A stretch of 64,000 nt of DNA from Rana temporaria (Eukaryota > Chordata > Amphibia > Anura > Ranidae). The translations under genes and the position numbers were made by a program. Location: positions 137,452,483 to 137,516,482 of the forward strand of contig NC_053491.1 of NCBI RefSeq assembly GCF_905171775.1, given 5' to 3'. Below the pieces are notes generated by a model. It worked only from the letters and a program-made list of their open reading frames with translations, was not told where the DNA came from and made no database searches. The first letter of the stretch is position 1. Each line of letters opens with the position of its first letter. Below are positions 1 to 10,990 of the stretch, piece after piece.

Positions 1-48
1 TCTTTTGTGGCCCCCGGCGCTCAGGTATTCGTTGGGGGCCACAAAAGA
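1..48. repeat. Perfect 15-bp hairpin at window edge
   Basis: TCTTTTGTGGCCCCC at 1-15 is the exact reverse complement of 34-48, with an 18-base loop. It could be the end of a foldback element that continues outside the window; nothing else identifies it. Confidence 0.7.
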
Positions 49-129
49 CATACATGTCAAAATGACCAGACGGGCCGTCCGAAACCGGAATGCGGGACGG
101 ATTTTGGACATGCCTGACTTAAAGACTAG

Positions 130-852
130 GGGCTAGATTCAGCAAGAATTTGCGCCGGCGTATCTATTGATACGCCGCGTAAATTCAAAGCTGCGCTGGC
201 GTATCTTCTTTCAGTATTCAGAAAGTAAGATACGCCAAAATTAGGCTTAGATCCGACTGGCGCAAGTCTCTTACGCCGTCGTATCTTAGTTGCGTATTTA
301 CGCTGGCCGCTAGGTGGCGCTGCCGCCGATTTCAGCGTAGAATATGCAAATGAGCTGGATACGCCGATTCAGAAACGTACGTGCGCCCTGTGGATTTTTT
401 TACGTCGTTTGCGTAAGGCTTTTTCCGGCGTAACATTACTCCTGCTATATGAGGCATAGCCAATGTTAAGTATGGACGTCGTTCCCGCGTTGAATTTAGA
501 AAATTTTACGTTGTTTGTGCAAGTCGTTCGCGAATAGGGCTTTGCGTAAATTACGACCACGTCGAAAGCATTGACTATTTGCGACGTGATTAGGAGCATG
601 CGCACTGGGATACGTTCACGGACGGCGTATGCCGTCATTTACGTGGGGGTCATGTTTTATTTACATAAAACACGCCCACCTCTTCAGAATTTGAATTTGG
701 CGCGCTTATGCCGGCAGATGTACGCTACGCCGCAACTTAGGGCGCAGGTTCTTTGTAAATCCAGCCACAGCCTCACTAAGTTACGGCAGCATAGAGTATA
801 TCAGATATGCTACTCCCGCACAAACTTACGGCGGGCTTTATGAATCTAGCCC
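130..852. mobile_element. Non-autonomous DNA transposon (MITE), 723 bp
   Basis: The element starts GGGCTAGATTCA (130-141) and ends TGAATCTAGCCC (841-852), a perfect 12-bp terminal inverted repeat. TAG flanks both sides (127-129 and 853-855), consistent with a 3-bp target duplication. The interior is rich in CpG and in short inverted GGCGTA/TACGCC motifs and has no coding sequence. A 3-bp duplication would suit the PIF/Harbinger superfamily, but TAG is not its usual TWA target, so the superfamily is uncertain. Confidence 0.75.
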
Positions 853-907
853 TAGGTCTACGTTTCAAACTTGTTGTTTTACAAGTTAAGAATCAATTTC
901 TTTTTTT

Positions 908-1141
908 TTGCTAGAAAATTACTTGAAACACCCAAACATATACACACACACACACACACACACACTTATTTTTTCCCCAGACAGCCTAGAGAATAAAATG
1001 GCAGTCGTTGCAATACAGAGGTGCAAGACGTCTGCGCAAATACGGTGTGACAGAAAGTATTGCAACGACTGCCATTTTATTCTCTATGGTGTTGTAAATT
1101 TGATATATATGTTTGGGGGTTCCAAGTAATTTTCTAGCAAA
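908..1141. repeat. Foldback made of an inverted-duplicated repeat module
   Basis: The outer arms (TTGCTAGAAAATTACTTG near 907 and its complement ending near 1140) and inner arms (GAGAATAAAATGGCAGTCGT and its complement at about 1056-1083) pair almost perfectly. A (CA)n run at 943-964 interrupts the left arm. The inner sequence is the left part of a module also found at 3999-4772, 12752-13280, 33477-34470, 39919-40925 and 43708-44481. This copy is an inverted duplication of that part. Confidence 0.75.
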
Positions 1142-1187
1142 AAAATAAAAAAAAACAGTTTTTAACTCAAAGAGGCTGGGTCCTTAA

Positions 1188-2285
1188 CCACTTAAGACCC
1201 GGACCTTTAGGCAGGTAAAGGACCTGGCCATTTTTTGTGATTCGGCACTGCGTTGCTTTAACTGTCGTGCGATGTGGCTCCCAAACAAAATTGGCGTCTT
1301 TTTTTCCCACAAATAGAGCGTTCTTTTGGTGGTATTTGATCACCTCTGCGGTTTTTATTTTTTGCGCTATAAACAAAAATAGAGCGACAATTTTGAAAAA
1401 AAAAATCAATATTTTTTTACTTTTTGCTATAAAAAATATCCCCCAAAAAAAAAAAAAATATATACCGTATTTATCGGCGTATAACACGCACAGGCGTATA
1501 ACACGCACCCTAACTTTAAGAGGGAAGTTTCAGGGAAAAAACCTTCCAAAGCCCCCTGCGTATAACACACAGGCACAGTTTACCCTCTATTTTCAGGGTA
1601 AAAAAGTGAGCGTTATACGCCAATAAATACAGTATATTTTTCCTCAGTTTAGGCCGATATGTATTCTTCTACCTATTTTTGGTAAAAAAAAAAAAAAAAA
1701 AAGCGTTTATCGATTGGTTTGCGCAAAATTTATAGTGTTTACAAAATAGGGGATAGTTTTATTGCATTTTTATTCATTTTTTTTTTTTTTACTACTAATG
1801 GCGGCGATCAGTGATTTTTTTCGTGACTGCGACATTATGGTGGACACATCGGACAATTTTGACACATTTTTGGGACCATTGTCATTTTCACAGCAAAAAA
1901 TGCATTAAAAATGCATTGTTTACTGTGAAAATTATAATGGCAGTTTGGGAGTTAACCACTAGGGGGCGCTGAAGGGGTCAAGTGTGACCTCACCTGTGTT
2001 TCTAACTGTAGGGGGGCTAGACGTGTGACGTCATTGATCGTGTTTCCCTATATCAGGGAACACACGATCGATGACAGTGCCACAGTGAAGAACGGGGAAG
2101 CTGTGTTTACTCTCCCAGTTTTTCACCTCCGGGCACGGATCGCAAGACTCCAGCGGCGATCGGGTCCGCGGGTCCCGCGGCCACGGAGCTTCGGACCGGG
2201 GCACGGCTGGGACGTACAGGTACGTGCTTGTCCCCAGCCGTGCCATTCTGCCGACGTATATCTGCAGGAGGCGGTCCTTAAGTGG
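1188..2285. mobile_element. TTAA-flanked MITE, piggyBac-like ends, family 1
   Basis: TTAA at 1184-1187 and 2286-2289 flanks inverted ends CCACTTAAGACC and GGTCCTTAAGTGG. Exact TTAA target duplications are characteristic of piggyBac-type transposons, so this is probably a non-autonomous derivative. The interior has oligo-A/T stretches and a GC-rich 3' part but no coding sequence. It interrupts an older module whose right part resumes at 2290. A second copy lies at 24287-25215. A smaller element is nested at about 1462-1636. Confidence 0.7.
1462..1636. mobile_element. Small nested MITE with ATTTATCGGCGTATAAC ends
   Basis: The ends TACCGTATTTATCGGCGTAT and ATACGCCAATAAATACAGTA are inverted copies flanked by TA. 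This short element sits inside the TTAA element of 1188-2285. Related ends occur around 6478 and 6938, where they bracket a longer foldback. Confidence 0.6.
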
Positions 2286-2289
2286 TTAA

Positions 2290-2440
2290 AAATGTCTACA
2301 GTTTGCCAAGTTTTGAGTTAGAGGTCTTGGGCTAAAATGTGTGCTCTCGCTCTAACAATCATGGCGATACCTCACATGTGTGGTTTGAATACGGTTTACA
2401 TATGAGTTAGCTTCTGTGCACTTCTGAGAGCTTCAGAGGG
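2290..2440 (+). repeat. Right-hand fragment of shared repeat module
   Basis: The segment running through CGATACCTCACATGTGTGG and GTTTACATATG matches the right half of the module at 4540-4700 and, inverted, at 40010-40160. It is separated from the foldback at 908-1141 by the 1188-2285 insertion, so the two pieces may once have been contiguous. Confidence 0.6.
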
Positions 2441-3998
2441 ACAATTGCCGAACTTCAATTGAGCTCCTTTCTATTTTGGGTTAACCTCTGGTCCTCAATT
2501 GTGACCATCAAATGATTGAGCTTCCCTGGTCGTTTGCTGTGTGTTCCTGCCTCATATCAAGCATTTGGGAGCTGCCATTTCAATCCCTTTGGATCAAAGG
2601 CCCTGGCAGGGTTAATAGCCGCAAGCCTATGTTAGCTTGCCCACGCATTTTATGTGGTGGAGGTGCACAAGTTCTTGGTGTCGTCACAAGTTATATCAAG
2701 ATTATACACATATTGCTATGTTTATGGACTAATTTATGTCAATATTGTGTGGTGTTGGAAGCAATTTATAACACTTCAATCTTTGATTAGCACAGCTTCA
2801 TCTTTATTATCTGTACTAAGTGGAACCTGTCCTGTTAAACCGCTGCATCGCCCCCGAAGTCGGACTGCATTGACGGGTTGAAATCCAACCCACAGCAATG
2901 TGAACCAATGCTCAAGGTAAAAAAACATTTAGATTATAGAACTACTTTTACATAATTGCAAAATGCTTTGTTTATCAGGATAAGACCAAATAACACAGAA
3001 TTAAAAAACATTTTTTTTCTATGTTCCTTGGTCACAACATACATGTGTGGCGGTGGGCAGAAAAGTGCAGCTTAATAGACATAGCATGAACAAGCCCTAA
3101 GGCTCACATATATGTGAATTGGATGTGTTTTTAAAAGGATCTAATTCGCATAACGTGTATGTGACTGGCTTTTAATGGAGCCAGTTAACATGTGCGGGGC
3201 AGCCGTGGTGTGGTTTTGAAAAGGGTCCTGAGCATTTTTGGGTCCAGTTCAGGTGCGAATTCAGGGGAAGATTTGCACCTGAAGTGGTTAACATAAACAC
3301 GCCAGACTCTGGACTGCAAACCGCAGCGGCAGATATGTGAACCCAGCCTGAGGCCCAATGGGTTCCAGGAACCTCCCCCGTGTTTTTCAGGGTGCGGCCA
3401 AGAGGGAACAGCGAATCATGTATGGTGGATGTGCCCAAAAGCTTGTAGATTCTGGATCGGAATCTACAAATGTTATCAATTCTCTCATGGGCACCAATTT
3501 GACTAACTTCCCACAACAGGTACTCCTTGGACAACCTGTTGGGGAACCCCCGAGACTCACCCAACACCTAATTTCTTTCATTTTTATAGCAGCCAGAATA
3601 ACAAACGCAAGATCCTGGAAATCCCTGGTACCAACTTTTTTACCTCCTAAAGAATAAGTTGTCCAAGAAAATGTAAAACAAAACACCTCTCTGCCATCCT
3701 GCAGGACAAGATTCCCTGATTTAAAAAAATAAATGAAAATCTGGGACCCCTGGATCACCTACCTGACGGGGTCAACCTCATCAGAGCCGAGGCTAACCTC
3801 TAAGTGCCCCAGGAGAGGCTCTTTCTCTTTCCTTTTCCTCTTTTTCCTACTTATTAAACCCTTTGATAGTTTGGGAGTGATCTAGGACCACTGGAGCGAC
3901 CACCAATGGCCGCACTCCCTGTTTGTGAGCTGTGCATCCAAGCATAATAACCAGCTACGATGATCGATTCATGGCTGAGATAACCCCTCACCCTAGAT
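2441..3998. other. Non-coding stretch, inferred PHTF2 intron 1
   Basis: I see no gene here. A palindromic repeat resembling a MITE lies at about 3090-3350, ending near TGTGAACCCAGCCTGAG. The short open frames at 3172-3758 overlap on both strands, have no recognisable domain and are treated as chance. Its position beyond the inferred PHTF2 first exon suggests intron. Confidence 0.4.
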
Positions 3999-4772
3999 CA
4001 GGGCTCGACAAATCCCGGGCGCCAGGTCGCCATGGCGACTAGAAATAGGGTCCTGGCGACTTGGCTTGGAATAGGGTCCTGGCGCCATCTGGTGAGCCGT
4101 TGGTATTACAAGTTATTACCACCAAATGTGTAAGCTGGTGCCATCTGGTGGTGGCCGTTGGTATTACAAGTTAAGCAGCAATTCTAATGTATTTTCACTG
4201 CCATCTTCTTCCCTCTAATTAGAACCCCCAAACATTATATATATTTTTTATCCTAACACCCTAGAGAATAAAATGCCGATCGTTGCAATACTTTCTGTCA
4301 TGCCGTATTTGCGCAGCGGCCTTACAAGCGCACTTTTTTGGGAAAAAAATTACACTTTTTTTAATTAAAAAAATAAGACAACAGAAAAGCTATCCCCATT
4401 TTTTTTTATATTATGAAAGATAATGTTACGCCGAGTAAATTCATACCCAACATGTCACGCTTCAAAATTGCGTCCGCTCGTGGAATGCCGACAAACTTTT
4501 ACCCTTTTAAAATCTTCATAGACGATGTTTAAAAAAAATCTACAGGTTGCATGTTTTGAGTTACAGAGGAGGTCTAGGGCTAGAATTATTGCTCCTGCTC
4601 TACCAATCGCGGTGATACCTCACATGTGTGGTTTAAACACCGTTTACATATGCGGGCGCTGCTCACGAATGTGTTCGCTTCTGCGCGCAAGCTCGTCGGG
4701 AAGGGGCGCGTTTTCTGGCTCCTAACTTTTTTAGCTGGCTCCTAGATTCCAAGCAAATTTGTCAACCCCTGC
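3999..4772 (+). mobile_element. hAT-type element, family G copy 1 (774 bp)
   Basis: Terminal repeats CAGGGCTCGACAAAT and ATTTGTCAACCCCTG are flanked by a perfect 8-bp target duplication CCCTAGAT (3991-3998 and 4773-4780), the hAT signature. The interior carries the shared module: AGAATAAAATG, the GCGCAGCGGCCTTACAAGCG region and the CACATGTGTGG region. No transposase is encoded. Copies in the opposite orientation lie at 39919-40925 and 43708-44481. Confidence 0.85.
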
Positions 4773-4780
4773 CCTAGATG

Positions 4781-5208
4781 GAGTGCGTCATCTTTGGAGG
4801 ATGTAACTTCTGTTCTTCAAAACAATAATCATAGCCCAAAATTTGCGTTATCCCGATTCCTTAACGATGTTGTAGGTCAATAATGTTGTCATGTACTGGT
4901 ACGTCTCTATACAGTATTGTACGGTTTTATACCTGTATGGTTTATATCCTTAATAAAAAAAGGAATTGGAAAAGCAGTGCTTCATGCCAATACCATTTTT
5001 AATAGGCATTCTTCTATTTGGGTACTGAGGATCACTTCACATAGGAAAGTGTGTCTTGCGGGTACAAGTTCACATTGGATCGGCATCTTTTTTTTCTTAT
5101 CTTGTCACCCAATTTCACATATCAATTTGGACTTTTCTCACATTCTTAGTTTTGCTCCTTTCAAAAAAGCAGCGAAAAAGCAGAGCTTCCACTTTTGGGT
5201 GGAACTCC
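4781..5208. other. Short non-coding spacer
   Basis: No gene or clear element is seen. The sequence just left of the TTAA at 5209 contains a TTCCACTTTTGGGTGGAA inverted repeat, suggesting the next element landed in an older palindromic one. Confidence 0.3.
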
Positions 5209-5212
5209 TTAA

Positions 5213-6137
5213 CCACTTCAATACCAGGGAGGTAACCCTTCTTGCCCAAGCCAATTTTCAGCTTTCTGCGTTTAAATGACAATTGCGTGGTCATGCTACA
5301 CTGTACCCAAACAGAATTTTTATTATTTTGATCCCACAAATAGAGCTTTCTTTTAATGGTATTTGATCACCTCTGTGGTTTTTATTTTTGCTAAACAAAT
5401 AAAAAAAAAAGACCGGAAATTTTGAAAAAAATAAAAAAGTTTTGCTTTGTTTCTGTTATAACATTTTGTAAATAAGTAAGTTTTCTCCTTCACTGATGGG
5501 CACTGACAAGGCAGCACCAATGAGCCGGCACCGATATGCAGCACTAATGGGCATTGATAAGTGGCACTGATGGGCACTCATGGGTGCCACTGAAAGGCTG
5601 TAAAGATTGGTACTTATGGGTGGCACTGATAGGCGGCACCGCTGGGCACTGATAGGCATACCTGGTGGCACTAGCAGTGGTAGGTATTGTGAGTGGGCAC
5701 CGATTGGCAGCTGCCTGGTCATTGACAGCTGCATAGGCACAGATTGGCATTTCCCTGGTGGTCTAGAGGGGACGTACCTGGTGGTTCTGGGCGGGATCCA
5801 AGGGGGACTGCACTGATAGACAATCAACACAGACCCCTCTGTCAGGAGAGCAGCCGGTTGGCTCTCCTTTACTCGCGTCTGTCAGACGCGAGTGAGGAAA
5901 AGCCGATCAACAGCCCTTCCTGTTTACATCATGATCAGCTGTGATTGGACACGGCTGATCACGTGGTAAAGAGCCTCCGTCGGAGGCTCTTTACCGAGAT
6001 CAGTGTAGCATTGTGTCAGACTGACACATCACCGGACGCGCGGCGGCTGTTATCCTGCCGGACGTCATATGACGTCCAGTCAGGATAACACAACCACTGC
6101 CCAGCCATCATTTTGCTATATGCCACGCGAGAAGTGG
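5213..6137. mobile_element. TTAA-flanked MITE, family 2 (925 bp)
   Basis: TTAA at 5209-5212 and 6138-6141 flanks inverted ends CCACTTCA and GAGAAGTGG. Positions 5495-5690 hold degenerate tandem units of the type GGGCACTGATAGGC, which explains the open frames there. Related to the copy at 52565-53178, which shares AATTTTCAGC and ATGACAATTG in its left part and the GCACTGATGGGCACTGA tract. Confidence 0.65.
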
Positions 6138-6407
6138 TTAAGCTGCAATAGGCAGCAGATGGTGGTGTTTACATGCTGCGGTTGCGATCCTGCAGCAAAG
6201 TCCACCCAACATGTAGCAAACGGAAGCTTGCTGATCGCTACACACTCTGGCAAATGAGGAAGTGCCGCAAACACCCTGAAACTGTGTGCAATGCACATGG
6301 TTGCGGTGAGTTTGTCACCAAAAATGGGGCCATCACATTTCTTGTCAGTAGCCTCTAAAGTGCAATCCAAATGCAAATCAGGCTTCAGCGGCAAGGAAGA
6401 TTTAGAC

Positions 6408-7118
6408 CAGGCATGTCCAAAGTCCGGCCCGGGGGCCAATTGTGGCCCCTGTTCCAGTTTCCTGATAATTTGGATATATACTGCATTTATCGGCGCTGCC
6501 TCGGAGGGGACAGGGAGAGGGGTATCGAGTGCTGTCAAATTACATACAGGAGAATCTCCTGTTTACTCAGTGACATCTGTAATAGGAAGTCCCGTCTCCT
6601 GGGCTGCCATTGGACGACTCCTCTGTCTATCATAGGAGGCAGGAGAAATTGTATTAAAGAGGCTGCTGTGTAAACAGGAGATTCTCCTGTATGTAATCTG
6701 TTGGTGCGCATCCCCCCCCTTCCCTCCGAGGCTGCAGATGGACATCGATCAGGCTGCATTCATGGCAATAGAGAGGCTGCATTCATGGCAATGGCAAGGC
6801 TGCAGATGGGCACTGATTAGGCTGCTTTGAGGAGCAATGACCCTTATTTTGCTTCACAGTTTTTTATTTACATTTTTTTCCCCTGAAACTTCCCTCCTAA
6901 AGTGAAGGTGTGTGTTATACGCCGATAAATACGGTATATCTTCACCACACACAGCCACAAAGGCAAGATAATTCTTGTTGGGCAGTGTATTAGTGCTCGA
7001 ACGAACACACTTACAGCAAATTTTAATGGTTCAAAGAATGTCAGGCAAAATGGTCGGCCCTCACGCATGTTCACTTCATCAAATCTGGCCCTCTTTGAAA
7101 AAAGTTTGGACACCCCTG
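6408..7118. mobile_element. hAT-type element with perfect 8-bp duplication
   Basis: The ends CAGGCATGTCCAAAGT and, on the other strand, CAGGGGTGTCCAAACT are inverted copies. ATTTAGAC is duplicated at 6400-6407 and 7119-7126. The outer parts (GGCCCGGGGGCCAATTGTGG on the left, GAGGGCCAGATTTG on the right by complement) resemble the widespread vertebrate hAT families with GTCCAAA ends. A foldback is nested at about 6478-6938. No transposase remains. Confidence 0.88.
6478..6938. mobile_element. Foldback MITE nested in the hAT element
   Basis: The ends TACTGCATTTATCGGCG and CGCCGATAAATACGGTA are inverted. Inside, ATTACATACAGGAGAATCTC (about 6540-6559) pairs with its complement at about 6679-6698, and CCTCGGAGGGGA pairs with the TCCCTCCGAGG near 6721. 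GGCTGCATTCATGGCAAT is tandemly repeated at about 6750-6800. It has no coding potential. Confidence 0.7.
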
Positions 7119-7159
7119 ATTTAGACGCACGTCTACAGACTTATAAACTTACCTGGAAA

Positions 7160-7478
7160 CAGGGTTGCAAACCGCCGGTAAATTTTTCCAACAGTTTGTA
7201 AAAAGCTGGGATTTTTTTTTACAACTGGCAGTAAATATCAGGGGCTGATAATTTCATGCCGTGTTGACTTTTTAGGTCTATATCAAGCAAATGACTTTTG
7301 TTCTAGGTGTTGTCAGTGTTTCCATATCATGTTTATACTGTTCAAATATTCACTGTGTTCGTTTTCAATAGGAGTTCTGTAATTTCTCAGATTTCCAGTA
7401 AAAAATGTGCTCCGCCAGTAAATTTTCCATGTTTTGTCAGTAAAAAAAAAAAAAAGCCGCGGGAGGTTGGCAACCATG
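7160..7478. mobile_element. Short hAT MITE with perfect 8-bp duplication
   Basis: The ends CAGGGTTGCAAACC and, by complement, CATGGTTGCCAACC are flanked by CCTGGAAA at 7152-7159 and 7479-7486. The 319-bp length and lack of an open frame mark it as non-autonomous. It sits only 33 bp from the duplication of the preceding hAT element. Confidence 0.85.
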
Positions 7479-7500
7479 CCTGGAAAGCACAGAGGAGCTG

Positions 7501-7662
7501 ATTTACAAAAACTGGAGAGAGAAATCTTGTGCAGCTCTGCATAGAAACCAATCAGCTTCCAGGTTTTATTGTCAAAGTTGAATTTTTTTTTTAACAAGCT
7601 GAAGTTGGAAGCTGATTGGCTACCATGCACAGCTGCAGTGGTTTTGCACTCTCCAGTTTTAG
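7501..7662. repeat. Small palindromic MITE
   Basis: CAAAAACTGGAGAG near the left end pairs with CTCTCCAGTTTTAG at the right. Inner arms CCAATCAGCTTCCA and TGGAAGCTGATTGG also pair. It is non-coding and only about 160 bp long. Confidence 0.6.
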
Positions 7663-7914
7663 AGAGGTCGTAGTCAGGCTCCCCCTCCTCTGTGAGTAGA
7701 CCGGTCCTTTGTTGTACAGATGCTCACCCGGCAGAGGTACCTGGGAGCTTGGCATGTACCACATAGGTACCACGGATGGGGGGGGGTGACCCAGATAACG
7801 GCTGTGGAAGAGGACCTGTCATAACATAACACGGGCACTGAGGACACAGCTGGCGTTTTATATTCCATATAATGTTATACCCCCCCTGGTATAATACACC
7901 GTTACAGACCAGTC

Positions 7915-8260
7915 TGCCGGTGTCCCCAACACATACACACGAACAGCGAGTGACTGCCCCGTCCTCCTCTACTCACCCGCTGTCCCGGAGTCTCCTCCGC
8001 CTCCCGCCGCAAGCACAGGACGGAACCGTTTGAATTTCACCGGAACATGAGTGCCGCGTCTGCGCGCCCCCGATGCGCGCACCTCACAGCTCATGGGACA
8101 TGAGCCAGGCCACCAGCGCCACAGGCACAGGCTTAGGCACCGCCCCCTAGCAACGGAAAGCGCGTCACGGGGGGCGGACCCATCTGACAGTTGTCAGGGG
8201 AACTGTGGCTTTTTTGGGGGCCAAAACAAATATGGCAGCGGAGTACAGCTCTATAGAATG
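7915..8260. promoter_or_regulatory. CpG-rich bidirectional promoter, PHTF2/TMEM60 (inferred)
   Basis: This block is clearly richer in G+C and CpG than its surroundings and lacks transposon sequence. It lies between a minus-strand donor-like site at 7976 and a plus-strand one at 8283, as expected for two head-to-head genes. Visible motifs are a GC box (GGGGGCGG near 8170), an RFX-like CTAGCAAC (8148-8155), a CGTCAC half-CRE (8163) and YY1-like ATGGCAGCGG (8232) and GCGCCATCTTGG (8271). In human, TMEM60 and PHTF2 start within a few hundred bases of each other in opposite directions. The assignment is inferred from that synteny and not proven here. Confidence 0.5.
7977..8060 (-). other. PHTF2: Candidate PHTF2 non-coding exon 1 (donor only)
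   Basis: On the minus strand the sequence reads AGCGG followed by GTGAGTAG, with the intron starting at 7976. This matches the splice donor consensus in a CpG-rich context. The upstream (right) limit is a guess. No PHTF2 coding exon is recognisable at 1-7976, consistent with a long first intron. PHTF2 is a multi-pass membrane protein of the putative homeodomain transcription factor family; only its location is inferred here. Confidence 0.3.
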
Positions 8261-8282
8261 AAATCACTTGGCGCCATCTTGG
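8200..8282 (+). other. TMEM60: Candidate TMEM60 non-coding exon 1 (donor only)
   Basis: ATCTTGG is followed by GTGAGGGC, with the intron starting at 8283, inside the CpG-rich block. The acceptor at 17720 upstream of the TMEM60 ATG needs a partner, and this is the best plus-strand donor near the island. The start coordinate is approximate. The YY1-like GCGCCATCTTGG overlapping the donor region fits a position just downstream of a transcription start. Confidence 0.3.
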
Positions 8283-8349
8283 GTGAGGGCAAAGAAATAG
8301 ACACAGCTTTCTTTATAGAGATGTTGTCACACCCAACAGCTTCATGAAG

Positions 8350-9170
8350 CTATTAAATGCCGAAGCTGTTTTTTTTTTTATTTACATAACTGATAATGTC
8401 GATTATTTCACTGAACACAATAGAGTTTCCCTTACTTAACATGACCGTGGAAATACGGCAAGTGCTTTGTACGTCATTAATGTGCGTCAGATCAGTCGTC
8501 AGTCTCCCGGCCTGTGATTGGCTGGTGATTGAGCAGAGAGCAGGAAGTAATGGATGGTGATCGCTTGTGATGGAGGCTCGGTGTGATGGGTAGCATTGTG
8601 ATCTGGGTTCCTGATCCATAGGGAATGACACGCTGTCATGTTAACCGGTGAGGAGACACTCTCTGTGTGATTGGATGATGACATCACTGTGTATGATATG
8701 ATATAATATGATATAGGACTGATTGCTGTACAGGAGGGAGTAGAACAGAACACATCATCTCCCAGACATTGGATATTCAGTACAGGGCGCACCTGAGGAG
8801 TGTGTACAGTCCCAGCAAAGATCAGAGCCTGCTGGGAGTGTTCACCTACCTGTGTGCCTGATCTCTGCACCCCTCATACTGCCCTTCTCTTCACACTGCT
8901 GTCATTGGAGGTATACAAACCCCCTGCCATGTCTGGATGGACACCGGGCACCACTCATGTCTTTCCTATGTGTGCCATTAGGACTGCAATGCAGCCCAGA
9001 GATACAGTGATCTGCGCTCAGATATAGACGTGTTGCATATTATGGCAGCACACGGGTAGGTACCGCATGTCATCACACCATGTTGCTGTATGGAGAAATT
9101 AATAACGTGTCACTTTGTGCTCTTCAAGTAAAGTTTAAAAAAAGTAAACCATGGGGTGTGCCAAAACACC
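8350..9170. other. Non-coding, inferred TMEM60 intron 1
   Basis: I see no coding exon. A GATATGATATAATATGATATA low-complexity patch lies at about 8695-8716. The stretch is free of the MITE ends that crowd the rest of the window, so it may be ancestral intron sequence. Confidence 0.35.
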
Positions 9171-9171
9171 C

Positions 9172-10112
9172 AAACACATACACCATCAACACACACACAC
9201 ACATACACCACCAACACATACACCACCAACACACACACATACACCATCAACACACACACATACACCATCAACACACTTACATACACCATCAACACACACA
9301 CACACACACCATCAACACACACACACACACACACCATCAACACACTTACATACACCATCAACACACACACACACACACCATCAACACACACACACACACC
9401 ATCAACACACACACCATCAACACACACACACCATCAACACACTTACATACACCATCAACACACACACACACCATCAACACACACACATACACCATCAACA
9501 CACACACACACACACATACACCATCAACACACACACCATCAACACACACACATACACCATCAACACACACACACACATACACCATCAACACACACACACA
9601 CATACACCATCAACACACACACACACATACACCATCAACACACACACACACACACACATACACCATCAACACACACACACACATACACCATCACACACAC
9701 ACACACACACCATCAACACACACACATACACCATCAACACACACACACACACACATACACCATCAACACACACACACACACACACACATACACCATCAAC
9801 ACACACACACACATACACCATCAACACACACACACACACATACACCATCAACACACACATACACCATCAACACACACACACACATACACCATCAACACAC
9901 ACACACACACACATACACCATCAACACACACACACACACATACACCATCAACACACACACACACATACACCATCAACACACACACATACACCATCAACAC
10001 ACACACACACACCATCAACACACACACCATCAACACACACACACACCATCAACACACTTACATACACCATCAACACACACACACACCATCAACACACACA
10101 CATACACCATCA

Positions 10113-10144
<32 letters not shown>

Positions 10145-10757
10145 CATCAACACACACACATACACCATCAACACACACACACACATACACCATCAACACA
10201 CACACACACACACACACATACACCATCAACACACACACACACACACATACACCATCAACACACACACACACATACACCATCAACACACACACACACACAC
10301 ATACACCATCAACACACACACACACATACACCATCAACACACACACACACATACACCATCAACACACACACACACACACCATCAACACATACACCATCAA
10401 CACACACATACACCATCAACACACACACACACATACACCATCAACACACACACACACACACATACACCATCAACACACACACACATACACCATCAACACA
10501 CACACACACACATACACCATCAACACACACACACACATACACCATCAACACACACACACACACATACACCATCAACACACACATACACCATCAACACACA
10601 CACACACATACACCATCAACACACACACACATACACCATCAACACACACACACATACACCATCAACACACACATACACCATCAATACACACGCACACCAT
10701 CAATACACATACACCATCAACACACACACCATCTACACGCGCACACACCATCACAGC
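9172..10757. repeat. 1.6-kb CA/ATCAAC minisatellite array
   Basis: Units of the form ACACCATCAAC are separated by (CA)n or (CA)nTACA spacers of variable length, repeated well over fifty times. Because the unit has no TAA, TAG or TGA, all three forward frames stay open for about 1.6 kb, which explains very long His/Thr-rich open frames that are not genes. A rare variant containing CACTTACATAC occurs near 9270, 9342, 9441 and 10056. The context around the last two matches over about 100 bp, suggesting a roughly 615-bp internal duplication. Units decay at the right edge (10680-10757). Confidence 0.95.
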
Positions 10758-10883
10758 TACCAACACTGTGGCTCACTCCTACCAGCTGACCACACGCTAA
10801 CATGTGGTGTTAGTACGCAGGCAGTGTACACACAAACAAATTTGATTCTTCGGTGTAGAGGGCTGTAGAATTGTACGGTTTAA

Positions 10884-10990
10884 CCCTTTTGCTGCCGTGA
10901 ATGTACGTCATACTGACCTCAGCTACCCATGTCAAAAGGACATACATCCATGGCGTTCTAATAAAAGTTTAGGTCACCTCAGTGATTACA
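10884..10990. mobile_element. Left end of a TTAA element (truncated)
   Basis: TTAA at 10880-10883 is followed by CCCTTTTGCTGCCGTGAATG, a typical piggyBac-type terminus. No matching right end is visible before unrelated sequence begins, so this appears truncated. Confidence 0.45.

Noticed and set aside
3172..3758. 131- and 123-codon frames on the minus strand
   Set aside because: They overlap each other and a plus-strand frame in repeat-like sequence; no domain and no splice context.
5456..5830. Cys/Pro/Ser-rich 124-codon frame
   Set aside because: It is a reading of the degenerate GGGCACTGATAGGC tract inside a TTAA element.
9172..10757. Regular repeat-spacer look resembling a CRISPR array
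   Set aside because: Spacers are (CA)n of varying length, not unique sequence, and the genome is vertebrate.
9080..10868. Three overlapping His/Thr-rich open frames of about 550-570 residues
   Set aside because: The tandem unit simply contains no stop trinucleotide, so every forward frame stays open. No start context, splice sites or conservation support a protein.
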